From Coptis chinensis (lineage: Eukaryota; Streptophyta; Magnoliopsida; Ranunculales; Ranunculaceae): DNA of 64,000 nt. Where the stretch lies: positions 28,172,501 to 28,236,500 of the forward strand of contig CM027377.1 in NCBI GenBank assembly GCA_015680905.1, written 5' to 3'. The notes beneath the pieces were generated by a model that worked only from the letters and a program-made list of their open reading frames with translations, searched no databases and had not been told where the DNA came from. Shown piece by piece: positions 45,176 to 57,666 of the stretch. The position numbers and the translations under genes were made by a program. Within the stretch, counting starts at the first letter, position 1. Each line of letters starts with the position of its first letter.

Positions 45176-45905
45176 CGCTCTCCGCGAGCAAACAGCTCTC
45201 TGGAGCTTACAGGCTACATAGCCTCTCCAATTCTTGTCATGTCGAGGACCTATATTTCTAGGATCGACTAAAAGAGAACGCTCTCCGCGAGCAGACAGCT
45301 CTCTAGAGCTTACATGCTACATAGCCTCTCCAATTCTTGTCACGTCGAGGACCTATATTTCTAGGATCGACTAAACGAGAACGCTCTCTGCGAGCAGACA
45401 GCTCTCTGGAGCTTACAGGCTATATAGCCTCTCCAATTCTTGTCACGTCGAGGACCTATATTTCTAGGATCGACTAAACGAGAACGCTCTTCGCGAGCAG
45501 ACAGCTCTCTGGAGCTTACAGGCTACATAACCTCTCCAATTCTTGTCACGTCGAGGACCTATATTTCTAGGATCGACTAAACGAGAACGCTCTCTCGAAG
45601 CGCACTCTGGGAGCTTACAGGCTACATAGCCTCTCTAATTCTTGTCACGTCGAGGACTTATATTGCTAGGATCGACTAAACGAGAACGCTCTCCGCGAGC
45701 AGACAACTCTCTGGAGCTTACAGGCTCCATAGCCTATCTCATTCTTGTCACGTCGAGGACCTATATTTCTAGGGTCGATTAAACGAGAACGCTCTCCACG
45801 ATCGAATTGCGACTCTGCGAGCTCGCAGGACTTTACAAACCCTCCCCAGCAGCATCGTTCGTCCACGATCCTATACTCCTAGAGTCGACTATACGAAAGC
45901 GTTCT
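45176..45905 (+). repeat. 103-bp tandem repeat in the Gypsy element
   Basis: Seven units with starts at 45176, 45279, 45382, 45485, 45588, 45687 and 45790, followed by decayed sequence to about 45905. Unit content: CGCTCTCCGCGAGCAGACAG, CTCTCTGGAGCTTACAGGCT and CACGTCGAGGACCTATATTT. The spacing is 103 bp except one 99-bp unit. Such arrays between pol and the 3' LTR are known for Tat-type elements and can seed satellite DNA. Confidence 0.93.
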
Positions 45906-46481
45906 CCATGTGATTCACGCTTATACAGGCCCACACGTTCGACCTGACTATAACATTCTTCTGAGTCTTACTTCTACAACTCAGCGCAACGCACTTAAGG
46001 AAGAACTCTCAGTCCTAGACTCAAGGCAGCTAGCATACTCCTAATATCTCTGCTCTTATAACATGATAAATAAGACAGACAGCGCTAAGCACAAGCAGAT
46101 CATGTTTCTAAACTAAATTTCAAGCTCCTCAGATATTCCATGCCACATGCATAATAAGCAAGACGCTAGCTACACACAAGTCAGCAGCAACATGCATTCG
46201 GAACATAACCAGTAACAATATGTGACCAATCGCCACAACAACTACATCCACCGATCTGCTGGGATTACCCAGAAAATCCAGATCGGTGTCTATTACAAAA
46301 TTAACAAAGTATAGAACTGCCACTTTCGTGGAAACCAGTTCTCTGAATAAAAAGCCGAATCTTTCGAGCAAGCCTCGAAGACACGACTATTGTTAACTCT
46401 CATATAAGAGAGGAAAATGTAAACAACACTTACAATTTCTGGCTGACAGAGACAAAGGTAGTTCACATCATCAAATCTCAG

Positions 46482-47169
46482 TTACGACATGCTTATCTTA
46501 CGGTGCGGCGGTAGAAAGAAGCAGATCTCAAGGCGGATCTCGGCATCACCCGCATCCCGCCCCTTGTTCGCTACGATTAAAAAGCTTTCTTGAGTGCCAT
46601 ACTTCGGTCCGAACGGCGTAGGCCACAAAGGCTTCGGTATACGCCTTCTTCGCTCTGCGCGCCACCTTCTGACATTTCTTAGCATAAGCAGTCACTACAT
46701 CTAATTCCCTTTCTAGCTCGATCCACGTCGGCCACTAACCACAAATTCTCGGCAGCGAACGCTTACGGTACTTGGTAGTCATCACTTCCAGCTTCCTCTT
46801 GTCAGCCCCCCACGTAGCTCGCATACACCCTAGCTCGACGTGAGGGTTATCATCCGTCTCGGTGTTTTGTACAACATCTTTCAACTTATCATATCCTGCA
46901 AGAAACTGCATGAACGAAGTTAAAGAATCATATTGCCTTGGAAACCGACATAACAACCTAGTATTTCATGAACTCACCAAACAAGCGGCCATGTCCATCG
47001 TCCCCAACAGCGTCTCCATGTCCTCATCCTTCACCTCTGCCTTGTCACCATCCAGCACGATTCCCTTCAGAATGCTAGTCGCTATGGGCGCCGAGTGGAA
47101 GCTACAGTCTGAGCGTTTCACCATACGTTTCTTCCCCGTCTTCCCCATGTAGTAGAATTCGCTCCCCAC
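46482..47169 (-). mobile_element. Antisense reading frames of the Gypsy element, copy 1
   Basis: Minus-strand frames read KRSDCSFHSAPIATSILKGI (from 47110), MDMAACLVSS, then FMQFLAGYDKLKDVVQNTET and KLEVMTTKYRK. They follow the same order as SDYSFRSSKVSACLLEQIAL ... MEIAQCLV and LVSGFQKLKEIAQFAK in copy 2 (48538-49538), so the two regions look like diverged versions of one antisense gene. Further short frames up to 47822 may belong here. Fossil, function unknown. Confidence 0.6.
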
Positions 47170-48537
47170 ATCCCCACATCGGGGGACGAACTCTCACCGG
47201 ACCGGGCGACCTTTGCTCCGGCTAGTCTACACTCCACCGTGGCGATCGATCGTTGCCTACCCGATCTTGGCGACCTAAACACAATGCCACCAAATGGACG
47301 TCCGACCCTCCTAGGTCGTTTATGATGATCCTTCCTCTACAAAGAAGCAGCTTTCCTCTTACCGCGATCACCATGCACGCGTGAGGTTCAAACTCCATCC
47401 TCTCTATTATCAGAGGAGACATTTCCCTCATGTTTTCTTCTCCCCTCGTGTATGGACGACATCTAGCCATGCTCAAACCTAGGAACAAACATACTGTCGC
47501 GTGAGCTAGAATTTTAATACAAGCCCTTTTCAACGGAATAACATTCACAGATGCGAATGAACGTACCTAAAAGAGCAGCAATGAAGGTAGTGCACAGCGA
47601 AAGGGCAGAGCGAGAAGACAGAGACAAGCTTCGGCAAGAAGATGAGCAAATACTTTTTTGGTATTCGATGAGCAGTTTTATTTGATAGGAACGCTTTTCC
47701 CTAAAGCGCTCATAATTACCTTGAGACGCCAAATGCCATCTGCCCGCCATCATTATGTTCCTTGAACCGCTCGTTTCCCTACACGTGTCACGCACGCGAG
47801 GGAACACTGCCGTTTGCGGCACTTAACACAATACAATTTGGCCTGCTTCATGAACCAAAGTCCAGCGATCTGGTGGCATAGTTACAAGCAACGCCTAACA
47901 GCTGAACACAACTTCACAACATGACGCTCATGCAAGCTTACCAGTCATTTGCAGGGTAGTTATCACCGCAATACAACAGCCATGCTTTGTTATACGCAGT
48001 ATAATCATGCACAAAAATAATCACATAAGCGACTCACACATAACAGACAAACAAACAACCAGCGTAGCATACAAATAAACAACGACCTGTTCTAACAAAC
48101 TTGCAACACAGTTCGTTAGCTGAGTTGCTGAGACTACTCAGGAAATCCAACCCGGCTAAACTATGTTCGTCATCACATGGTTACCTCAAACCAGAATGAG
48201 GTACCAGATCGCTCACAGTAATGGCTCATACAAATAAAAAGATGAACTGCCCAGGTTACCCCAAGAAACCAGCTCTATTGTATCACAGCTTATAAGCTGA
48301 CAACATAACAAATCAAATTTACAGCTCGTCCTCTCTAGGCATGACGGTTAATTCTCCAGGCACGAGCGATTCATCAATTTCAAAGATCCTCCCATCCACC
48401 ACAAATACCACTCCATCAAAGTTCAAACTCATTAGCATATCGAGGCCGCACCGGCGGCATCAACTTCAGCGGTACCACGACTTACGAATGATCGCGAAGG
48501 AGCAAGCACAACCGGCGGCATCTCCCTCGCTTTTGTT

Positions 48538-50690
48538 CTACCATGCTCGAGATGTACAGCGTGCATGGTCTTCCTTCAAAGCGTTATAGTCCGCTTCCAG
48601 TTCAACGAAGTCTGCATCCAGAATGTCATAGGCCTTGGTAGCGTCCTGAGCAACCTTCTTGCAGTGAATGGTATAGTCGTTCAGCCTACCAATTTCCACA
48701 GTCCCTGCCAGAACATTCTCTTCTGCTCCCTGTAGCTTTTGCTTTAGTTCTTCTGGTTCGGTATCTTTCAGCATATTGGCAAGACTCAGAGCTTGATGTG
48801 CTTTCTTCAGATCTTCCAGTTCCTCGCGTTCCATCTTCGCGGCCTCCTGAACATTTTTCAGCTCGTCAGACAGCTTCACTACAGCTTCTCTATCTGCTTT
48901 TGCGAACTGAGCGATCTCCTTCAATTTCTGAAATCCACTTACCAGCTGCAATTACACACATATGGTTAATAACCACAACGTAACAGCATGTATAGGTGAG
49001 CAATTATATTAAAAGAAGACAAACTTCGGCAAACCAAACATTGCGCAATTTCCATTCGCTTCAGGTTATCAGCTAGCCCTTTCTCATCCAGCTCCTTACG
49101 GTTGCCGTCCAGAGCTATCTGTTCCAACAGACAGGCTGATACCTTACTCGACCTAAAGCTATAATCACTTAGCTTCATAGTACATTGTGCCCCATGCTCA
49201 TCCAGATACACAAACTGTCCCTCTAGGTCGTCCGCGATCACAACAACTTTTCCACTCGCTTTGCTCGGCGCCTTTGCTTTCGCCAGCGGACTCGGTTCAC
49301 GCCCCCATGACGGACTAGGCCCTGCCCCAAAAGTGGCCAAGTCCATCACCCTTCGTCGGCGCCGACTCCGAATGAAGCCAGTAGCCCCAGCCGGGCCACC
49401 ATCAGAACCGTCCCCTGCGCTGGAGCTTTCCCCAAGAGCGTGTCGCGCTGCTTTTAAACTTTCGGACCCTCTTGATCGAGGAGGCCTCACACTTGCCTCT
49501 TCTCCGACCTCGCTCCTTCCGACGGGGGTTGAAAACAATCGTTTCCAACTCTACCGGAGCATCGATCGAACCCCTTCCCGTCGGGAGCTTCGACCCCCGA
49601 CTCCGAGGGCACCACCCCCTAACGTTAGCCTCGCCGCCATCGCCCGATTCCTATCTTCGTGTTACCAACTCACTCGTTCGGTCTCCATCACTTCTGCCTT
49701 TGTCGACCTCGAAGCTCGGTCTTTTGAACTTTTCTTTTTCCCGGATCGCACTCCACCCTTTTCCACAAAGAAATGAGCAACCTCGTGGGCAACCGGCTTT
49801 CTTTTCTTCTCGAGTCACCCGTGCGAACCTCTCTATCTCCCCGCGATCGGTCCGCCTCTTCCAGAGAAATCTACGCAAGGCAAAACATGGGCTGTTAGAA
49901 TAACTATCACTTTCGTTAAGTAAAGCAACAAAAGAAAAATATTCCTACCCACGGATATGTTACAAATCCTAGTTTGTAACCTACATCCGTTAGCCGCGAT
50001 GGTTGCCCAGCAAAGCGCAGCGACCTCTTTGTCGAGCCTGGCGTTGCTTACACCGCAATCAATCCAGCGAAACTAACGCTCGTCATCGTTTGCAAGCTAA
50101 AGTTCAAATTACCAGATTGCCTCACAACATAGTGCTCAACTATGTCGGACACCCCTATGTTGTATTCCCCACTCGCATTCAACAGGTCAAACACCTTAAA
50201 CAATCGCCAGGTGTTACCAACGAACTGACAAGGCGACTTCCAACAATGGGCCAAGAAGTCACATACCAGTTTCGAGAACGGTATATGCATATGCGCTCTC
50301 AGCTGGCCCTCACAGATGATTATTCCACCATTCGGTGGGTTGTACTCCTCACTACGTATATTTTCACTCACCCGTGGCTCGTATATCTCCAGGTCGGGGA
50401 TAGTGATCCCATACGCTGCCCTCAGTTCGGGGAACGAGTTTGTAGCACGACGATTTACCGTTCTAAGGGGCAACTCATTTGATGATGACATCTCCCCTCG
50501 ACCTGACGTACTGGCCACGCCACCTTCTGACCTAGATCGGGTATTACCCTCATCTACCCTAGTTCCCTCATCCAACTCAGCCTCAATGCCAACACTCACC
50601 GATTCTTCATCCTCATACTCTCCACAACTTAATGATATTTCCCGAACCTCTTCCGATCTAGTATCATCAGACTCAGACATTATAACGTTT
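48538..50690 (-). mobile_element. Antisense reading frames of the Gypsy element, copy 2
   Basis: Three minus-strand frames: 50048-50680 (acidic N-terminal part, then a block with LRAHMHIPFSKLVCDFLAHC and NTWRLFKVFDLLN that resembles the plant 'gypsy-type transposon' domain), 48966-49538 (basic RRRRRV patch, DDLEGQFVYLDEHGAQCTMK) and 48538-48951 (137 codons of charged heptad-like sequence, a likely coiled coil: VVKLSDELKNVQEAAKMERE). Tat-lineage elements are known to carry such antisense genes of unknown role. Fossil here. Confidence 0.7.
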
Positions 50691-51222
50691 CCTTTTTATC
50701 AACTACTCACGCTTTAAACACTCAAACCTTACACTGCCCTACCTACTTAACAAATCGCGACTTGAAAGAGAGGAAAGCAAATTGAAAATGGAAAGCTAAC
50801 GGCAAAGAAAAGCACTCACCGAGGAACCACAGCTTGCGCTTTCTTTGCGGAAAAAAAGAAAATAGGAAATACCTTTTTGGTTGTCCCAAATTTGATTTTG
50901 TACAAACCGCCTGCGCTCAGTTACCAAGAAGTTATGATTACAGCCCTATGCTCTAGCCGCGCACATGTCCTAAGGACCTGTCTTTTCAGCCAGTTCGAAT
51001 AACGCGGCGGTGACACGCGTTCTTCGCCAATCGCTACTTTCACGATTCTATTCCGCGTGCCAATTACGGGACAACTTCCCTTTCCCCGCCAAATCATTAT
51101 GCCACGATTCAAAATTTGTGCCATCTCGGTCGGATCGTCCGCGGCTTCATCATGCTCCACACGTTCTTCCATTTTTTCTCTCAATGATCGTTTCCGCCAC
51201 ATAAACAATCATCGAGGGGTCA

Positions 51223-51569
51223 TGTAGGGGTGATATCCTCATTAAGGATTATCACACCGCACGTGAAGCATAAGCGAACTTCGGGACGAACAACCTCAAA
51301 GATCGACTGTAGCGGCTCCCTTGTGAAGACATACGCTGGCAGTAGCATAGGTGAACCGAAACATCGACCTCCAAGACTGATCTATGAAAGCGCTCCTTTC
51401 ATGTAGGTGGTATGAACTAAGATGTCTCAAGATTTAACACATGGCCGAGACGAACGACTCAAATAAGGTCACCACCGGGGTAATCATTACCAAAATCTTA
51501 TTCGTATTTCCCACCACCGGAAATAGGGACTACCGCACCAACTCCCCAATCAAGAAATGACTTATACCA
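51223..51569 (+). repeat. Right LTR of the Tat-type Gypsy element (partial)
   Basis: Starts TGTAGGGGTGATATCCTC after the purine tract and aligns with the first part of the left LTR with many differences. At 51569/51570 the sequence passes straight into the trehalose-phosphate synthase pseudogene. Confidence 0.88.
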
Positions 51570-52028
51570 GAGGCCACAACTGCTGCTTGCAAAATCCATG
51601 GTAAAAATTTCTTCTGAAGGTCAGCAGGTAGAAATGTTGGGACACAACTAAACTTCTCCAGCAGTTGTTGAGAAACCTCTTCTTGTTCACCAGCATCTAT
51701 ATCCGCCATCCTCAGTTTCTGATGAAAACCCATCCTTCATTTGCAACAATATTGAGTCCTCGTCTAAAGTAAAACACCACTTTCCGGTTACAGCATCTCT
51801 TTGTGCATGCAATGGTAGCCGATTTGCCACTATAATTTTACGCTCACGACAATCAATTGAACAAATATCTGAATCTTCACTGTTACTTCCATCACCATCT
51901 ATGTCAGTTATAACCCCAGGAACAGTCATCACTCGTGGAAGGGTTCTTCTAGGCGTTCTTGGAATATCAAGTAGATCCCCAGAAACCAAATCCAAAAAAT
52001 CTGCACATGACACCATGCTTCGTACCAA
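51570..52028 (-). pseudogene. Class II trehalose-phosphate synthase, 5' end only (pseudogene)
   Basis: From ATG 52026-52028 the minus strand reads MVRSMVSCADFLDLVSGDLL, DIPRTPRRTLPRVMTVPGVI, CRERKIIVANRLPLHAQRDA and WCFTLDEDSILLQMKDGFSS, then in another frame ADIDAGEQEEVSQQLLEKFS and CVPTFLPADLQKKF. This is the start of plant class II TPS proteins (TPS5-11, about 860 residues), which fuse a glycosyltransferase-like and a phosphatase-like domain and act in sugar signalling. Relative to the family about 20 bases (a VIYVGSLK-like block) are lost near 51710, and one extra T near 51610 shifts the frame before YHGFCKQQLWP. The gene ends at the Gypsy LTR edge after about 150 codons. Confidence 0.9.
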
Positions 52029-53653
52029 AAATTTTCTTGTCCAAATACTCAGTCATACAACTTCCAAATCAGTCTATAGACAGTACTAAGATTTCCAACA
52101 GAAATGACTTCAAACAGGTAATGACACTACTGCTGCAAGCCAAAGGAAAAGAAAAAAACATGTCAGATGATGTATGAGTGAGAAGCCACTAGACAACTTT
52201 CCAAACTGTTATGTTTGTCACCCATTTAGTACAAAGATGCACATGCGTTAAACTCAATGCATATTATAAGGGAACAGGGTAGAAAAATTGAGATGAAAAT
52301 GAAGAAATACCGCAAAAATATGCAATTTGCATGCCTAATTCCACAACTTCTCCACGCTAAGAAAAAACAATGTCTTGAGAATTTTTTTGGTAAGCAATCC
52401 ATGTGATACTATAGGACCAAGAACATCAGGAACTGTCATCAATAACTAGAGAGAGTATCAACCACACCCAGCTAATAAAACATTTTTCAGCAGTCGCATA
52501 AGACGAAGAACATCAGGAACTGTCATGAATAATTACACATTTATCGAGTCACACTATCTCTAATCAATTAAGCAAACTTAGACTACTTTTGTACTATGGC
52601 TGATATTCAGTCCAATTGCACTATGGCAAGAATCAATATGCTCCAAACATCAATCTTTTGTAAGACCAAGATTCGTCAAAAATTTCTCACTTATATCTAC
52701 AACATCCTGAAGCAACAAAATTTGAAATGGATAAAACTAGCCTTACACAGACTCAACCCCAGACCTCCCTAATAATGAAACAGCATGTGTGTAATGAACT
52801 TGTAACTGCAGCTGACCTCAAAGAGATGTGGGACTTTAATGACTCAGGCCCCTTTTTTACTAGATTAATCCACTTCTACCAACTGAAATCCCCTTTTCCC
52901 CTTTCCACATTGAGGACAACTGGAATCCCCTTGTCCTCACTCCTCAATGTCAAGACCAGCTATCTCATTCTCCAGTTAAAACTATAAATGGACCTCGAAA
53001 TACAGTAATCATTAGGACAAGATCAAAAGTTCTATTTTAACATCCTAGCTGAGTCTTGCACAAAGATTTCTAGGCAAAAATCTGTTTAACCAATGTTCAT
53101 ATACTTGCAATAGAAAATACTTGCCAAAGTTACTAATAAAGAGGATAAAACCCTAACATATAAAAAAAAAAAACAAAAAAGAAAAGTAACAAATTTTTCT
53201 TTTTGTAACTTCAAAACCCATCTAGCACAAGAAAATTCACCTAACATTCCAATTCTTTACTAACAACAACAAAAATAATAAAATAACAATAAATTGAAAT
53301 AAGTTTATACACTATACAAGATCACACATACCCAATAGAAAATTTTGCATATACTCAAAACTCTCCAGCCAACACTAGTTCATAACTTTCTAATATGAGC
53401 ATGCAAGTTACTCACAAAATCAATAAAAGTAAAAAAATTTACGGTTACTATCACAATTAATTATACAAAAATATATCAAACCAGGATTCTCTTTATATAT
53501 TCCCACTTGATTTCTTTCCATATTTAGCTTGTATGATTTCAAAAAAGAATCAAACTTTAACTTTTAGATCTCTAATACTTAAATAATCAACCAATTTCCC
53601 TGCAAACACAAGATTAAAAAAACTGAAAACTGGGATCACAAAAAGGTTTACCC
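52029..53653 (-). other. TPS leader intron and 5' UTR
   Basis: Non-coding, AT-rich. Class II TPS genes commonly have a long intron in the 5' UTR. A donor GTAAAC follows ATCATGG at 53654/53653 on the minus strand, and AG acceptors lie shortly upstream of ATG 52028. It includes two copies of GAACATCAGGAACTGTCAT (52424 and 52508) and an unassigned frame at 52727-52987. The intron is inferred, not proven. Confidence 0.55.
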
Positions 53654-53845
53654 ATGATATTTCGACGAGTTGTAACGGAATTCGATGAGAATGTGAAGTT
53701 TTTTCAATGTTTTAACGGCGCGAAAGAAAAATTGAGGAAGAGTCTCAAAAGATGGAAAAACAGAAGGTGTTGCAAATTGAGTTTATCTTCTTTAACTACG
53801 GTTTAGTGTTTGTGAATTTACTGAATTAGCCTTCTGTGTGTTGTT
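53654..53845 (-). other. Probable TPS first (untranslated) exon
   Basis: Minus-strand segment between a putative transcription start (about 30 bases from the TATA box) and the donor GTAAAC at 53653. The sequence is pyrimidine-rich and carries no coding signal. Confidence 0.45.
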
Positions 53846-53870
53846 TGATGGGTGGCCTCAAGTCCTCAAC

Positions 53871-53880
53871 ATATATATAG
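53871..53880 (-). promoter_or_regulatory. TATA box of the TPS pseudogene
   Basis: CTATATATAT on the minus strand, about 220 bases before the inferred leader-exon donor. Position fits a core promoter for the truncated TPS gene. Confidence 0.5.
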
Positions 53881-53899
53881 CTAAAAGAGTCATTCTTTC

Positions 53900-55939
53900 A
53901 CGTTGAATGCTTCAAGCTCATTTGACGTTTCCTAATGTAATTGATTCGAAATTGGCAAAGTAATCACGATGTAACACATACCTAGCTACTAGTGACTTGG
54001 AGCTATATATTGTTATTTCAATTTTATAAATGATATACAAAGTAAATAGTTTGGAACTTGCTTAGAGGGTGAAATGAGTATATCAGAGTAGTTTACCTGC
54101 GTTAAGTTGCCGATCATCATTGAAGTAGAAATATTCATTGTATCTTGGTTGTCTTACACAAACAACATTATCCTAAGTCCGAACTTGAGGAAGTAAGTTT
54201 GAAATTCCATTTTTTTCATTAAGTCAACAAATTTATTAGGTCAAATGCAGGCAACTAGAATTTCAGACCCACTAAAAGTTGTCCTTAACAGCTGATTCCA
54301 ACCCATAAATATGGATGCATGCATCCGTGTTTAGCCTTAAACGATACTTCTTAAATTAGCTAATCATATATTATCAACCCAGAGATTCATCATTCGTACC
54401 TTCATTAAATACTTTAAGCTCTATTAAAATAATTAACATCATCCCTCTTATCCTCTTAGGAATATATATACTTTGATCCTTAGTGCGTGGTGTTTAAAAA
54501 ATTGACTACCAACTAAGATAGTTAGGTCTTTACCAAAACAAAAAAACTAAGATAGTTAGGTATTGTGATGGCCTTGGGTAGGTGCCCATAATTAGTTCAA
54601 GTTCAGCACTAGTCTTCAACTTATTAATTATTGTACTGATTGTTGAGATACATATTGTTGATGCGTCTACACTCCAGAGTCCAGACTACCAATGGTTACA
54701 GGTTGTTTAAGTAAATTCAAAATTGGTTCCTGAGTTTTAATTTCAGAGAATGCAAGAGAAATTATTAAAGTGTGAACGAGCCCAATGAGGCAGCACGCCG
54801 CACTATTGACCTCACCACGCCTTTTCTTAGTTGGACTGATTGGATAAGCATTTATCTTTTTGAGTGTTTTTTTTAAGAGAATGCATGCACCACATCAACA
54901 TTAGTGAATAATTTATGGAGTTGCTTTTTAAATGGAGGGCTACTAAAAACTTTCATAAGTCAAAGATTAAAAATGAGAAGTTTGTAAATTTGAACGTTTG
55001 TAAAATTCACATGCATCAGAAAATACGTAGAAACCACAAACTTTATTGCAGTAATGCACAATCAACAAGTAACACCCAATTAATTGTAGCCTTAAAACCG
55101 AATAAGTACTTAAAGTTAAACAAGGGATAACGTCAACTGTTAGAGAAAGTATTGTATCAACCATCCATATCAGCAATCTACGGATCTAAATGAGCCACGT
55201 GTTTCAGTAGCAGAAAGCACGTTCACAATGTAAAAGCGAACAAGTGGGACCCATTTGGCTTTATCCAGTCGCCGCGGTTTACGCATAAATAAAATAGGGA
55301 TTGTTGTTGTTCTGTAATAAAACAGGTGAAGAAAAACTGTTTGGTTTTCGTCCTTATCCAAAACATTTAAGTGGGACCTACTCTAACTGAATGTCTTCAA
55401 TCTTAATAATCTTTTTCTTGGACGATGTTATCCTCATTCAACTTCAATTTCGTGTCTAAATTGATTTGCACGTTTGATAGAGTACGTACGCAATTACGCA
55501 CAGCGCAGAATTGACATTTTAACGATTTTCTCACTTGATTGGACAATCAAGAAATTGGGCTAGAGAGTCTCATTTAAAAAAAAAACAACTCTAAAGCCCT
55601 ATCCATAATTTTTTTGGGTTTTAATACCCCTACATTGTTTTTATTAAATATAAGTGTTTTTTATAGAAAATCTTTTAGAATCTAAGCTTTTGACTTCGAG
55701 ACTAGGTGCCACACGTTATTTTTTAATATAAATTATTCTTTTTTCACCCTTCCAAAATAACTAACTTGTAGATAAGATAACTACCGAATAAAGATTGAAT
55801 AAGATAACTACTTTTAGATAAGATAACTACTGTAACAAAAAGAGTATATTTTGGGTTTGAATAGAATTTAGCAAAAAGTCGTGTATTGTCCAAAAGTTAA
55901 ATTTGACACTACTACCTTGCTTTTCATCCTAATGTGGGC
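53900..55939. other. No recognisable gene
   Basis: TPS upstream region and beyond. Only short chance frames; no repeat or RNA structure that I can support. Confidence 0.5.
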
Positions 55940-56125
55940 GTTATAAACTTATACATTTTAAAATCTTTTTGCACCATGTTATAAACTTATATATTTTAAA
56001 ATCTGAGATGCAACCAATGTTATAAACTTATATATTTTAAAATCAGGATGCACCACGTTATAAACCCTATATATTTTAAAATGCATACACACCACGCATT
56101 TTAAAATACAGATACAAAATGCATT
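55940..56125. repeat. AT-rich tandem repeat, about 40-46 bp
   Basis: Four units beginning GTTATAAACTTATATATTTT, then AAAATC and a variable GATGCACCA-like tail (starts near 55940, 55978, 56020 and 56059). A decayed end follows to about 56125. Confidence 0.8.
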
Positions 56126-56214
56126 TGATTATTTATTTTGTGGGTTTGATTAACTACTATTAAATGAAACGGGTTGGTTTAGAGTTTATTGTTTATAAAT
56201 TTAGAATATAGGGA

Positions 56215-56326
56215 TTAGGGTTTAGTGTCTTAAGGTTTAGGGTTTAGGCTTAGGGTCTAGTTTATAGGGGTTAGGGTTTAGTGTCTTAAGGTTTAGGGTT
56301 TAGGCTTAGGGTCTAGTTTATAAAGA
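56215..56326. repeat. Telomere-like 56-bp repeat (two copies)
   Basis: Two adjacent 56-bp units starting at 56215 and 56271, each containing TTAGGGTTTAGTGTCTTAAG and GTTTAGGGTTTAGGCTTAGG. The unit is built of variants of the plant telomere heptamer TTTAGGG. A looser third copy continues to about 56370. An interstitial telomere-like patch, not a chromosome end. Confidence 0.85.
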
Positions 56327-56379
56327 TTTTGGGTTTAATGTCTAGTGGTTTGGAATTTAGACTTAACGACTAATGTTAA

Positions 56380-57399
56380 ATGCCTCCACAAAATATTGGA
56401 GACATAATATTTTAGTTTTTCATTACCGAAAAGCTAGTGCCGCTAGTATGTGTACTTCAGATATAGCATCTCAGGCCACTCATAGGCATAAGCACAAATC
56501 TTGCAAAGTAAGAAAAAGTATTGTCCAAGGGCTCTCATTCCTGCAAGACTCATACACTCCGATGCACCCTAGATGCCCTCTTTTCATTATATGCATTTTT
56601 AAATGTGAAGGCGGTAGTTATAAGTGAATTTTTTTTAAGAAGAAATTTAATTTTTTATTTTGTATCCCACTATATTACTTTCGGTAGATAGTCGGTTATG
56701 TTTGTTTCCAAGTGAGGATATTTTCGCCTATTCTTGGTAAAGTTGGATAACAGTGGTTAGTTCCATATTCTGGTCAAATTGGGGTATTAAATTCTAAACA
56801 AATTTAAGAAGAGTCTTAGGACTACTAAATATTTATAACTAAGTCCTCTAGACTAATTTTCTGATTGGACAATAGTAATTTGTAATTAACTTGCATTTCT
56901 CTTTTTTATTTTCTTTTTAACGACATAGAATAATAAATTTGAGACTTTTCATAGAGCCCTACTTGGCTACTCGGTCACATATTCATAACTGCATAAAAGT
57001 AACTCCAAGAAATTCGCAATTGCAAGCTCGAAGGTGATAGATGGTGCAACATCCTCTACTCCATTATTTGCCCATGTACAATAAGCTATCTTTGTAAAAA
57101 GCCCAGCCAAGTCCGCCGACTTAAAAAGCCTACTACAGCTCAAATAGTCCAGCTCAAATAAAAAGTCCATACCAAATTGATTGGAACCGGGAAAAATCAC
57201 TTGGGGCAAAACATATATACAACTTGTGACCAATATAACAGATTATTTGGGGACAAAAATTGTATTGTCGATATAAGGCTAATCACTTCGGGACCAATAT
57301 TTCATTGATGATTTAAGGTGAGGAAGGATATTTTAAAAAACCAATATTTGAAGTTATCACTTGGGGGCAACTTTTTAATGGCAATATGGATGGATTAGT
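56380..57399. other. No recognisable gene
   Basis: Short chance frames only. No structure that I can support. Confidence 0.45.
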
Positions 57400-57665
57400 T
57401 GAAATTGGATGAAGAGCTCAAAATTTTCTTTTATCAAAAAATTTCATTTATCAAATCCTATTTCGAATTCAAAAATTTTAATTATCAAAATCCTAATTTT
57501 GAATTCAAAAATTCATTTTATCAAAATCAAATCTTATTTTAAATTCAAAAATTTCTTTTATCAAATTTTATTCCAAATTCAAAAAAATTAATTGTCAAAA
57601 TCCTATATTTTGGATTCAAAAATTATTTATATCAAAATTCTACTTCAAATTCAAACTTCAAAATT
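57400..57665. repeat. AT-rich imperfect tandem repeat
   Basis: Five or more units of about 45-60 bases built from AATTCAAAAATT, TTTTATCAAA and TCCTATTTC-like pieces. Low complexity; no coding meaning. Confidence 0.75.
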
Positions 57666-57666
57666 T

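Larger units (their letters stand above)
38655..51569 (+). mobile_element. Ty3/Gypsy LTR retroelement, Tat type (broken)
   Basis: LTR at 38655-39261 (607 bp, TGTAGG...TTTACA) and a partial matching LTR at 51223-51569. Primer-binding site TTGGCGCCGTCAGTGGG at 39262-39278. Parts in order: gag, pol with protease, reverse transcriptase, RNase H, archaeal-type second RNase H and integrase, a tandem-repeat block, antisense reading frames, purine-rich tract just before 51223. The second RNase H and the 3' antisense frames mark the Tat (Retand-like) lineage. The element is broken, with several breaks in the coding part, and the LTRs have clearly diverged, so it is not recent. Its right edge directly joins a host pseudogene. 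Confidence 0.92.

Noticed and set aside
52727-52987. 86-codon frame within the TPS leader intron
   Set aside because: No similarity recognised and it lies in an inferred intron of the opposite-strand gene.
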